NCBI RefSeq assembly: GCF_001667775.1
Contig: NZ_LZJI01000073.1
Span: 25,687 to 89,686, forward strand
Source: Mycobacterium sp. E1747
Lineage (GTDB): Bacteria > Actinomycetota > Actinomycetes > Mycobacteriales > Mycobacteriaceae
Direction of reading: 5' to 3'
DNA length: 64,000 nucleotides
Both the position numbers and the translations under genes were made by a program. This document shows, piece after piece, positions 18,142 to 28,900 of this stretch. The notes under the pieces are model-generated. The model searched no databases, had not been told where the DNA came from, and was given only the letters and a program-made list of their open reading frames with translations. The stretch's first letter is position 1, and each line of letters starts with the position of its first letter.

Positions 18142-19457
18142 TTGGCCAGCAGCAGCGCCTCGGCGATCGCGGCGCGTTCCAGCACACCGAGGTGCAGGCT
18201 TTCGTTGATGCTGTGCGCCTGGGTGCCCGGGTCCTCGACGCCGGTGACCAGGATCTTGGCTTGTGGGAACGCTTCGGCGAACTCGGCGATGAACGGGATG
18301 GAACCGCCCATGCCCATGTCGATGGGTTCGGTACCCCACGCCTGCCGGAAGGCCGCCCGCGCGGCGTCGTACACCGGACCGCTGGCATCGATGGCGTAGG
18401 GCTCGCCGACGTCGCCGCGGGTGACGGTGACCCGCGCGCCCCACGGTGCGTGCTCGCAGAGATGCGAGGTCAACGCGTCCAGGTGCGCGTCGGCGTCGCC
18501 GCCGGGGGCAACCCGCATGCTGATCTTCGCCCGGGCCCGCGGGGTGAGCGTATTCGACGCCTTCTCGATCGGCGTGGTGTCGATGCCGATCACGGTGATC
18601 GCCGGTTTGGCCCACAGCCGCTGCGGCGCCGAGCCCGAACCGATCTCGGACACCCCGTCGAGCAGCCCGGAGTCGGCGCGCACCCGCTCGGGCGGGTAAT
18701 CCACAGGGGCGGCGGTACTTTCGTGCAGGCCGGCGACGGCCACGTTGCCGTCGTCGTCGTGCAGGCTGGCCAACAGCCGCACCAGGACGCTCAGCGCGTC
18801 GGGCACCACGCCACCCCAGATACCGGAGTGCAGGCCGTGATCGAGCGTGGCGACGTCGACGACGCAGTCGACCAGGCCACGCAGCGAAACCGTCAGCGCC
18901 GGAACGTCGGTGCTCCAATTGTCCGAGTCGGCGATGACGATGACGTCGGCGGCCAGCGCGTCGCGGTGGGCGCCCAGCAGCCGGCCCAACGACGGCGACC
19001 CGGATTCCTCTTCTCCCTCGACGAAGACCGTCACGCCGACCGGCGGTTGACCGCCGTGCGCCCTGAAGGCGGCCAAATGCGTTGCGATGCCGGCCTTGTC
19101 GTCGGCGCTGCCGCGGCCGTAGAGCCGCCCGCCGCGTTCGGTGGGCTCGAACGGCGGCGACGCCCACTGGCCGGCGTCGCCTTCGGGCTGGACGTCGTGG
19201 TGGGCGTACAGCAGCACGGTCGGCGCGCCCGGCGGCGCGGGGTGGCGTGCGATGACTGCGGGCGCCCCACCCTCGCTGACGATCCGCACGTCGCCAAAAC
19301 CGGCCTGCGACAACAGGTCCGCCACCGCCTGCGCGCTGCGGTGCACCTCGTCGCGGCGGCCGGGATCGGCCCACACCGATTCGATGCGCACCAGGTCTTC
19401 GAGATCGCGGCGCACCGACGGCAACACCTCGCGGACGCGCTCGACAAGATCGCTCAT
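18132..19457 (-). CDS. M20-family metallopeptidase / dipeptidase (Rv2522c homologue)
   Basis: A 441-residue cytoplasmic dizinc peptidase of the M20/CPG2 family. The metal ligands are recognisable in LLYAHHDVQPEGD, GRGSADDKAGI and EGEEESGSPSL, followed by a later D-x-D pair (VIADSDNW) and a C-terminal MGMGGSIPFIAEF segment. A lid/dimerisation domain separates the halves at ~residues 195-310. Such enzymes hydrolyse dipeptides or related amides, and the physiological substrate is unknown. Synteny with Rv2522c next to acpS supports orthology. Confidence 0.88.
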   Translation of the reverse strand: MSDLVERVREVLPSVRRDLEDLVRIESVWADPGRRDEVHRSAQAVADLLSQAGFGDVRIVSEGGAPAVIARHPAPPGAPTVLLYAHHDVQPEGDAGQWASPPFEPTERGGRLYGRGSADDKAGIATHLAAFRAHGGQPPVGVTVFVEGEEESGSPSLGRLLGAHRDALAADVIVIADSDNWSTDVPALTVSLRGLVDCVVDVATLDHGLHSGIWGGVVPDALSVLVRLLASLHDDDGNVAVAGLHESTAAPVDYPPERVRADSGLLDGVSEIGSGSAPQRLWAKPAITVIGIDTTPIEKASNTLTPRARAKISMRVAPGGDADAHLDALTSHLCEHAPWGARVTVTRGDVGEPYAIDASGPVYDAARAAFRQAWGTEPIDMGMGGSIPFIAEFAEAFPQAKILVTGVEDPGTQAHSINESLHLGVLERAAIAEALLLANLA

Positions 19458-19487
19458 GATCTCGAGGCTAGTCGGCTTACGCCCAGC

Positions 19488-19533
19488 GCCGCGCTGGCGT
19501 GACTCTGGGCGTCGACAGTCACGCTGGCGTGAC
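19488..19533. repeat. Paired 30-bp palindromic repeat
   Basis: Two copies of a near-palindrome (GTCACGC-TG-GCGTGAC in the second) start exactly 30 bases apart, at 19488 and 19518. They lie in the gap between the acpS stop and the M20 peptidase start. The first copy has mismatches in its left arm. The inverse-oriented pair at 54947-54992 has the same 30-base pitch. Such elements may be small dispersed repeats or protein-binding sites. Confidence 0.75.
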
Positions 19534-19545
19534 TCTCGACAACGC

Positions 19546-19938
19546 TCAGGTCGTCTCCAGGATCGCCACCGCGGCCGCGGTATCCCCCTCGTGCGTCAGC
19601 GACACATGGATCGTCACGTCTGCCAGGTGTTTGGCGATGTCGCCGCTCAGCCGCACCCGGGGCCGCCCCCACATGTCGGTGACCACCTCGATGTCGCGGT
19701 GGATGTCCTCGGGCAGCACGGGCCGTTGCGCGAACCGGGACCCCGACCACGCCTTGATCACCGCCTCCTTCGCCGCCCATCGCGCCGCCAGGTGGCGCGC
19801 CGCGAACGAACTCTTATCCGAAGCGTCGCGGCGCTCACCCGGGGTGAACGTCTCGGAGAAGACGGTTCCCGGCTGATCGACCTGCTCGGCGAAATCAGGG
19901 ATGGAGACGACGTCGATCCCCACACCGACAATTCCCAT
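19546..19938 (-). CDS. acpS: Holo-[acyl-carrier-protein] synthase AcpS
   Basis: A 130-residue phosphopantetheinyl transferase that moves the 4'-phosphopantetheine arm from CoA onto ACP serines, including that of the adjacent FAS-I. The signature GIDVVSI carries Asp9, and FAARHLAARWAAKEAVIKA carries Glu58, the two Mg-binding acids. Length equals the M. tuberculosis enzyme (Rv2523c). It lies 31 bases after fas on the same strand. Bacterial FAS-I lacks the built-in transferase domain of fungal FAS, so this neighbour supplies it. Confidence 0.96.
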   Translation of the reverse strand: MGIVGVGIDVVSIPDFAEQVDQPGTVFSETFTPGERRDASDKSSFAARHLAARWAAKEAVIKAWSGSRFAQRPVLPEDIHRDIEVVTDMWGRPRVRLSGDIAKHLADVTIHVSLTHEGDTAAAVAILETT

Positions 19939-19969
19939 GGAACGCCAGGCTAACGGACGGTCGAATACG

Positions 19970-22900
19970 TCATCCGACCGAGACCTCGTAGGCCTCGCCC
20001 TCACCCAACCGGGATGCCGGGTCCAGCAGCATCGCCGCCTCCTGACGCTTCTCCGGTGCGTCATGGCTGAAACGACGGTCCGCCGGCCGCTCGTACATCG
20101 GCGCGCCGCCGGCGATGGCCGAGGCCAGCCGGCGCTGACCGGCCAGCAGTCGCGCCTCGGCACGCCGCTGGTAGTCCGCGCGCTGATCGGCATCAAGCGA
20201 CGCGATGAACGCCTGCGGGTGCACCAGCGCCACCAGCCCGGACACGTGGCCGAACCCGAGGCTGGTCAGCAACCCAGCCTTGAGCGGGAACTTCTCCGCC
20301 AGCCGCAGCGTCTCCCGCACCCAGACGAAGTGCGCCGAGCTGGCCAGTTCGTCGTCGACGCAGTCCAGGCTGCGGTTGGGCGGGATCACGCCGTCGCGCA
20401 GCATCTGGCACAGCCCCATCATCTGGAACACCGCCGCGCCGCCCTTGGCGTGGCCGGTGAGGCTCTTCTGCGAGACCACAAACAGGGGAGCGCCCTCGGA
20501 GCGGCCCAGCGAGTCGGCCAGCCGCTCATGCAGCTCGGTCTCGTTGGGATCGTTGGCCAGGGTCGAGGTGTCGTGCTTGGAGATCACCGCGATGTCGTCG
20601 GCGCCGACGCCGAGCCTGCCGAGCGCCCGCGCCAACTGCGAGTCTTTCCCGCCGCGGCCGGCACCCAGGGCACCCAGGCCCGGCGCCGGGATCGAGCTGT
20701 GCACGCCGTCGGCGAACGACTGCGCGTAAGCCACCACGGCCAACACGGGCAGGCCCATCTTGAGCGCCAGGTCGCCCCTGGCGAGCAGGATGGTGCCGCC
20801 CCCCTGGGCCTCGACGAAGCCGAGCCGGCGCCGGTCGTTGGGCCGGGAGAACTTCGAGTCGTGGATGCCCCGGCCCCGCATCATGGACGTGTCAGCGGTG
20901 GCGGCCATGTCTCCGAAGCCGATGATGGCTTCCAGCGTCAGGTCGTCGAAGCCGCCGGTGACCACCAATTCGGCCTTGCCGAGGCGGATCTTGTCGACGC
21001 CCTCCTCGACCGACACCGCCGCGGTGGCGCACGCGCCGACCGGGTGGATCATCGCCCCGTAGCTACCCACGTAGCTCTGAATGACGTGCGCGGCAACAAC
21101 GTTCGGCAGCACTTCCTGCAGGATGTCGTTCGGCTTGGTTCGGCCGAGCAGGTTGCCGTGATACATGGTCTGCATCGACGTCATGCCGCCCATGCCGGTG
21201 CCCTGGGTGCTGGCCACCAGGCCCGGGTGCACCCACCGCATCAACTCGGTCGGGGTGAAGCCAGACGACAGGAACGCGTCGACCGTCGCGACGATGTTCC
21301 ACAGCGCCACCCGGTCGGTCGAGCTGGCCATGTCTTGGCTGATTCCGAACACAGTCGGATCGAACCCAGTGGGGACCTGCGCGCCGACGACCCGCGACAG
21401 CTTGGTCTTGCGCGGCACCCGAATCTCGGTGCCGGCCTTGCGGATCACCTGCCAGTCGCTGGAATCGGGCACCGGCCGCACGATCGTGTGCTCGGGGTCG
21501 AAATCGACGAAGGCGCGAGCGTCGGCCTCCGAGGACACCACGAAGGAGAAGTCCTTCTCCAAGAACACCGACACCAGCAGCGGCGAGGCGTGGTCGGGGT
21601 CGATCGCGCCATCGTCGACGAACTCGCGAATGCCGACCCGCTCGACCACGATGTCGTGGTAGCGCTCGACCAGCTCGGTCTCGTCGACCAGGTCACCGGA
21701 TTCGGTGTCGTACCAACCGGGTTGAGGGTCGTCCTCCCAGCGGACCAGGCCGGTGGTCCAGGCCAGCTCGAGGACGCCGGCCGCCGACAGTTCGTTGTCG
21801 ACCTCCATCTCGAACCGGGTGCGCGACGAACCGTACGGGCCGATCTCGGCGCCGCCGACAATCACCACCAGGTCGGCCGGGTCGACGTCCAAATCGGCCC
21901 ATTCAGGCGCCGGTGCCGGCTTGAAGCCCCGCGGCGGGGACGGCAGCGCGGCGATGGTGCCTTCGGCCGCAACGTCTTCCGATACCTGCTCGCTCGACGT
22001 GGCTTGCTCGCGCGCCTTGGCGGCCAGTTCGGCCATGTCGAGGTTGGCCTCGGCGAGGCCGCCGGTCAGGTCCGCCTTGATCGGCGCGCCGGCCGCCGCC
22101 ACCTTCGACTCGACGTCGCAGAGGTCCAGCAGCATGGCAGCCATCTGCTCGGTGGAATACGTGGTGACCCCGGCCTCCTCGACCGCCTCGACGATGGCGT
22201 CGTTGTGGCCCATCAGCCCGGTGCCGCGGGTCCACCCGATCAGCGCATGCGCCAGGCTGACCCTTGCGGCCCACGAGGATTCGGCGTGCCAACGACTCAC
22301 CAGCGCGTCCAGTGCCGACTTGGCCTCACCGTAGGCGCCATCCCCGCCGAACATGCCCCGGTTGGGCGATCCGGGCAGCACCACGTGCAGCCGCGACGCG
22401 ATGTCGCGCTCGGCACCGATCTTGGACAGCCCACCGATCAACCGCTGCACCGCCCACAGCAGAACCTTCATCTCCATCTCGGAGCGCGAACCGGCCTCCG
22501 ACAGGTCCCCGGCGACGCGGGGCGCCGCGAACGGGAACAGCAGGGTCGGGGTTTGCGCGTCCTTGATGTGAATGGACTGCGGCCCAAGGCTTTCGGTCTG
22601 CTCGGTGCCGATCCATTCCACCAGTGCGTCGATGTCGGAGTAGGACGCCATGTTGGCGGCGACCACCCACAGCGCCGCGCCGTACCGCGCGTGGTCGCGA
22701 TACAGCCCGCGATAGAACGCCAGCCGCTCGTCGTCGAGCTTCGACGTCGTGGCGATGACCGTCGCTCCGCCGTCGAGCAGTCGCGCGACGACCGACGCGG
22801 CGATCGAGCCCTTGGAAGCGCCCGTCACCACGGCGACTTCGCTGCTGTACGGACCGGGGTCGGGGTTCTCGGCGCCGGCCGCGATGCGGCCGTACAGCGA

Positions 22901-25900
22901 GGCATGGATCTGGCGACCGGCGGCCAGCGATTTGCCTTGCCACCAGGTGGCCTGGGTCGCGACGACATGGCCTGTGCCCTCGAACCTTTCGGACAGGCTC
23001 TTCCACTGGGCGTCGATCTCACCCTCGTCGGCCAACCAGAGCTTGACCAAATCCTCGCGTGCGCTGGCCCATCGATCGTCGAAGACGACGGCCTTCTTGG
23101 CGTCGAAAGCCGGCGCCACCAACCGGGGCCAGTCCGCGCCCAGTTCCCCGGTGACCAGGTCGATCAGCTCGGCGTCGGTAGCCGCCGGCAGCGCGCTCAC
23201 CGGGTTGTCGTGGCCGAGCTGGCCCAGGATCAGGCGGGCCGCCGAGGCGAGCACACCGTCGCGGCCGGTGATCTGGTCGGTGAATTCGCTCAGCGCGGCC
23301 GCGTCGACCGTCGCGCCGCCGCCACCACCGGAAGACGGCAGCGCCACCGCGATCCCCCGACGCGCGGCCACGGAGGCCACCGCGGCGTCGACGACCTTGT
23401 CGACCGACGCGGCGTCGGGCAGCGCGCCCTCGTGCAGGTGGCCCATGGCGCCCCCGCGAACGCTGGTGCCCTCGCGGGTGCCCAGCGCCACTTCCACCGT
23501 GACATGCTTGGCCCAGCCGTCGCCGAGCTCCCACGTCTTCTTGACCCGCTCGGCGATCGCGGCGGGCCGCTTGCCCGAGGGCCCCAGCACGGTGCGCAGC
23601 TGGTCGTTGATCGCGTCGGAAAGCACTGGGCCGAAAGGCTTGTAGGTGCGCGCGAGCTTGGTGACCTGCGACCGCAGACCGGCCAGGTCAGCCTCGGCGG
23701 CGCCGTCGATGGCGCCCAGGTTCAACTCCGACCCGAGGTCGACCAGCAACTGGTTGCGCCGCGACGAGGCGCCGTCGGTGATCGACTCGATGGAGTCGAG
23801 CTGCTCGATCTGGTCGATGCGCATCTTGGCCGACAGTGCGATCAACGCCAGGGTGGCGTCGGCGGCGTCGAACCCGATGTCATCGGGCCGCGGGCCCGAG
23901 GGTGCGGCCGACGGCGCGGGGGCGGCCGGCGCGGCCTCCACCGGAGCACCGGACGCCGTCGGCGCCTCGGCCGGCTCGTCGGCCTCCGGTTCGGGCTCGG
24001 GGTCGGTGTCGGTGGCGAAGAGCACCGCCGCGTCGCGCTCGGCGTTGAGCACTTCGACTGTGCTGTGGGCATATTCGGGCAGCTTCAGGGTGTTGGTGGC
24101 CAGGCCGGCGACGGTCGGCGCCGACTTCACGCCGATCTCGACGAAGCGCTCGACACCGAGACCGCCGGCCGCCTCCTCGGTGAACAGCAGGTCCTGGGTT
24201 TCGATCCAACGCACCGGGCTGGCGAACTGCCAGGCCAAGAGCTCGATCAAGACGATGCGTGCCATCTCGTTGCGGCGCTCGGCGAGCCAGGTGTCGTAGT
24301 CGGCCAGGATCGCGTCGAGCGGCTCGGCGGGCACCAGATCCCGGATCTCCTGGATGAAGTCGCGGTCCAGGGTGAACGGACGCGGCACCAGGTTCGGGAT
24401 GTAGCGCCCGATGATGACGTCGGGATCCTTGTCGCGCGGCATCACACGCTCCAGCGAGCGGCGGAACTCCGCAACCCCGACGCGCAGCACCCGCGAGTGG
24501 AACGGCACGTCAATGCCCGGCACCAGGATGAACGAACGCTTGCCGCCGCTGAGCTCGCGGCGACGTTCCACCTCGGCCTCCAGCTCCTCGAGGCCGCGGA
24601 CGGTGCCGGCGATCGCGTACTGCGAACCGCGCAGGTTGAAGTTCACGATCTCCAGGAATTCCCCGGTGCGCTCGGCGATTCCGGCCACGAAGCCGGTGAC
24701 TTCGTCGTCGGGCAGGTCGATCTGCGATGGCCGGATGGCGGCCAGCCGGTAGTTCGAGCGGCCCAGCTCGTCGCGCGGCACGATGTCGTGCATCTTCGAA
24801 CCACGGTGAAACACCGTCTCCAACAACGCTTCCAGCTCGTAGATGCCCGTGACACAGGCCAGCGCGGTGTACTCCCCGACCGAGTGACCGCAGGCGATCG
24901 CACCTTCGACGAAGGCACCCTGCTCACGCATCTCGGCGACTTGGGCCGCCGCCACGGTCGCCATCGCGACCTGGGTGAACTGCGTCAGGTACAGCACCCC
25001 TTCGGGGTGGTTGTAGTGCACGCCGCTGGCGATGATGCTGGTCGGGTTGTCGCGCACCACGTGCAGCACCGAGAAGCCCAGGGTGTCGCGGGTGAACTTG
25101 TCCGCCTTGTCCCACACCTTGCGGGCGGCCTTCGACCGGGCGCGGACGTCCATGCCCATGCCCTTGTGCTGAATCCCCTGGCCCGGGAATGCGTACACCG
25201 TGTGGGGGGCGGCCAGGCGCGCCGTCGCCGACATCACCAGGTCGGACCCGATGCGGGCCGCAACCTCCAGAACCTCTGCGCCCTGGTCGATTCCGACGCG
25301 CTCGACACGGAAGTCGACCTCGTCGCCGGGGCGCACCATGCCCAGGAATCGCGCCGTCCAGCCGATCAGCCGGGCCGGCGGGCGCGCCTGGCCATCGGTG
25401 GCGGTCACCGCGTGCTGCGCCGCGGCCGACAACCACATGCCGTGCACGATCGGCGATTCCAGGCCGGCCAGCAGGGCCGCCGCGCGGTCGGTGTGGATGG
25501 GGTTGTGGTCACCGGACACCACCGCGAACGGTCGCATGTCGACCGGGGCGGTCAGCCGGACGTCGCGGCGGCGGCGACGCGGGGTGTCGGTGGCGTTTTC
25601 CGATACCGCACCGCCGGCCCGCACCGGGTCGGTGAGCTCGGCGACGCCCGTGCGACCAAGGATCGCGAAGCGCTCGTCGAGACGGGCGATGGTCGCGCCA
25701 TCGGCGCCGGCGATGCTCACCGCGACCCGGACCACCCGGCCCATGTCCGTGTCGATGGCAGGGGAAGCCGTTGCACTGATTGCCAATTGGGCCTCAGCCT
25801 TGGGCAGCACGCCGACGACGTGGGCGGCGTGGTCCAGGTGCACGAGGCTCAGCAGGCCCTCGACGACCGGGACGCCGGCGTCGGTTGCCGCCGAACCAAT

Positions 25901-28900
25901 CGCCGCGAAGACCGCGGGCCAGCACAGGCCGACCAGCGCGTCGGGCACGGTGGTGAGCCCGGGCGCCAACGGTTCGCCGAAGGTCGCGGTGACCCCGGTG
26001 TGATCGGCGACCCGCTCGGGGTCCCAGTCCACCGTCACGGTGGCCGTGCCGTCGACGACCGCGGGCAGGAATTCCGGCCCGTCGACGCCGGCGGCGATCG
26101 CCAGCACGGCGCGCATGGCGGTGGCGGCGTCCTCGGTGGACACCACGGGGGTCCCGCCGTCGACCGTGTTGGCCGGCAGGCTGAACGGGATGTCGATCCA
26201 GGTTCCCGAGATCGGGACGCTGAGCACCACCCGGTCGCCGTCGACCTCGAGCCGCGCGCCCGTGAATGAGTTTGTGGCACGGCGGCTTTCGGGCCCCTCG
26301 TGCACCAGCCAATCGCCGGGGTCGGCGATCCGGTGGACCGGGTTGGTCGCGGTGCGGCCGGCCCACTGCACGTCGGGGGCGTCCAACACGACGGCGAGCG
26401 GTCCGGTGACGTCCGGGCGACCCAGTCGACGCGACGCGACGGCGCGGGGCTGCCCGTTGGCGGACAGCACCTCGTCGATGGCGGTCTGCTCGAAGCGGTC
26501 CAGCAACTCACCGACGGGTTCGTCCATCCGGGTGATGCCGGCCACGGCCGCGGTGCCCGGGATGATGCACACCTGGTCGGCGTCGTAGCGGGCATCGTGC
26601 GCCTGCCACAGCGAGTCGCTGCGCCACCAGCGCCGCACGTCCTTGTCGATGACCGGTACGAAGTTGACGGGCTTGCCCAGCATCTTGCACAGGGTGACGA
26701 AGAAGGGGACGTCAGCCGGGTGCAGTTGCACCGTGTCGGCGTCGGGGTAGTGGGCAAGCAGCGCGGCGATTGCGTCTTCGGGCCGTTCCAGCAGCGCGGC
26801 ATCGTTGAACAAGGTCTCGATGGGGCCGGAATCGTTTGCGTGCAAACGGGCTTCGGCGCGCTGCAGCATCTGCTGGAACCGGTCGCGCCAAGTGTCGGCC
26901 AGCCACGGGCTGCCCGGTGCGGCGGTGTCGGCGGTGGAGTTGCCCTCCCCGATGCTCAGCTCGACGTAGCGCCGCAGCCACTGCAGGTAGGTCATGTCGG
27001 CCACGTCGCCGAAGTACGGCTTGGCCGTGTTGGCCATCGCCGCGATGATCTCGTCGCGACGAGCTGCCACGGCCTCCGCGTCACCGGCGACCTCGTCGAG
27101 GAGCCGCCCGCACCGCGAGGCGCTGTTGTCGATCTCGTGGATGTCGGCACCCAGCTGGCTGCGGCTGGAAGCCATGCCGCCCACGGCTTTTCCGGCACCC
27201 ACCCACTGATCGGTGCCCTGCGTTTCGACCAGCATCCGCTTGACCGACGGCGACGTGGTGGCCTCCTTGGTCGCCATCGCCGCGGTGCCGACCAGGATGC
27301 CGTCGATCGGCATCAGGGGGAAGCCGTACGCCTGCGCCCAGCGTCCGGACAGGTACTCGGCCGCCCGCTCGGGGGTGCCGATCCCACCGCCGACGCAGAC
27401 GGTGATGTTGGGGCGCGACCGCAACTCGGAATACGTTGCCAGCAGCAGGTCGTCGAGGTCTTCCCAGGAGTGGTGGCCGCCGGCGCGCCCGCCCTCGATG
27501 TGCACGATGACCGGCTTGGTGGCCACTTCGGTCGCGATTCGGATGACCGAGCGGATCTGCTCGACCGTGCCGGGCTTGAACACCACGTGACTGATGCCGA
27601 CGGCGTTCAGCTCCTCGATCAGCTCCACCGCATCCTCGAGGTCGGGGATGCCGGCGCTGATCACCAGGCCGTCGATCGCCGCGCCGGACTGACGCGCCTT
27701 CTGCACCAAGCGCTTTCCGCCGACCTGCAGCTTCCACAGGTACGGGTCGAGGAACAACGCGTTGAACTGATAGGTGCGGCCCGGCTCGAGCAGCGTGGCG
27801 AGCTCATCGACGCGGGCGGCGAAGATTTCCTCGGTGACCTGCCCACCGCCGGCCAGCTCCGCCCAGTGCCCCGCGTTGGCCGCGGCGGCGACGATCTTGG
27901 CGTCGACCGTCGTCGGGGTCATGCCCGCGAGCAGAATCGGCGAGCGTCCGGTCAACCGGGTGAACTTCGTCGAGAGCTTGACCCGGCCGTCGGGAAGGCG
28001 GACGACGGTGGGGGCATAGGTCGACCATGCCCGCGCCACCTCGGGGACGGCGCCGACCGTGAACAGGTTGCGCTGCCCGCCCCGGGTCGCGGCCGGCACG
28101 ATGCCGACACCCAGGCCGCGGATCACCGGCGCGGTCAGCCGGGTCAGGATGTCACCGGGTCCCAGGTCGAGGATCCAGCGCGCACCGGCCTCGTGCACCC
28201 GGCTGATCTCCTCGACCCAATCCACGCGGCGCACCAGGATGGACTCGGTCAGTTCGCGCGCCAGCGCGACATCGAGCCCCACCTTCTCGGCCCACCCGCC
28301 GACGATGTCGATGCCATCGGCCAACCGGGGCGTGTGGAAGCCGACCTCCACCTGCACCGGATCGAACACCGGCGAGAAGACGTCCCCACCGCGCAGCTTG
28401 TTCTTGCGGTCGGCCTCTTCCTTTTCCGAGATCTGCCGGCAGTACAGCTCGAACCGGGACAGCTGTTCGGGCGTTCCGGTGATGACGACCGAACGCCGGC
28501 CGTTGCGAATGGACAGCACCGGCGGCAATACGGTGCGGACATCCTGCGCGAACTCGTCGAGCAGCCGGCTGATGCGCTCGGGGTCGGCGTTGGTCACCGA
28601 CACCATCGGCGGGCGGTCGCCGAGCACGGAGATCCCGCGCCGACGGGCCACCAGCGTGCCGGCAGCACCAATCAGCTGCGCCATCGCCAGCAGCTCGGCG
28701 TCACGGGCGCCCCCGGCCTTGAGCGCCTCGACGGCGAGCACCCCTTGCGAATGCCCGGCCACGGCCACCGGCGGGGTGTCGTTCAGGTCCATGCCTTGAC
28801 GCGCCAGGGCGCGCACGGCCGCGATCTGGGTGAGCAGCACACCCGGAATCGACACCGCGGCCGACGTGAGGTGCTTGGCCGACGGGACCGGGTCCTCGGC

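Noticed and set aside
19901..26269. 2122-residue open frame opposite fas
   Set aside because: It has low-complexity Arg/His/Gln/Val composition and lies wholly opposite the fas reading frame, which has clear domains. Long antisense frames are expected in high-GC DNA.
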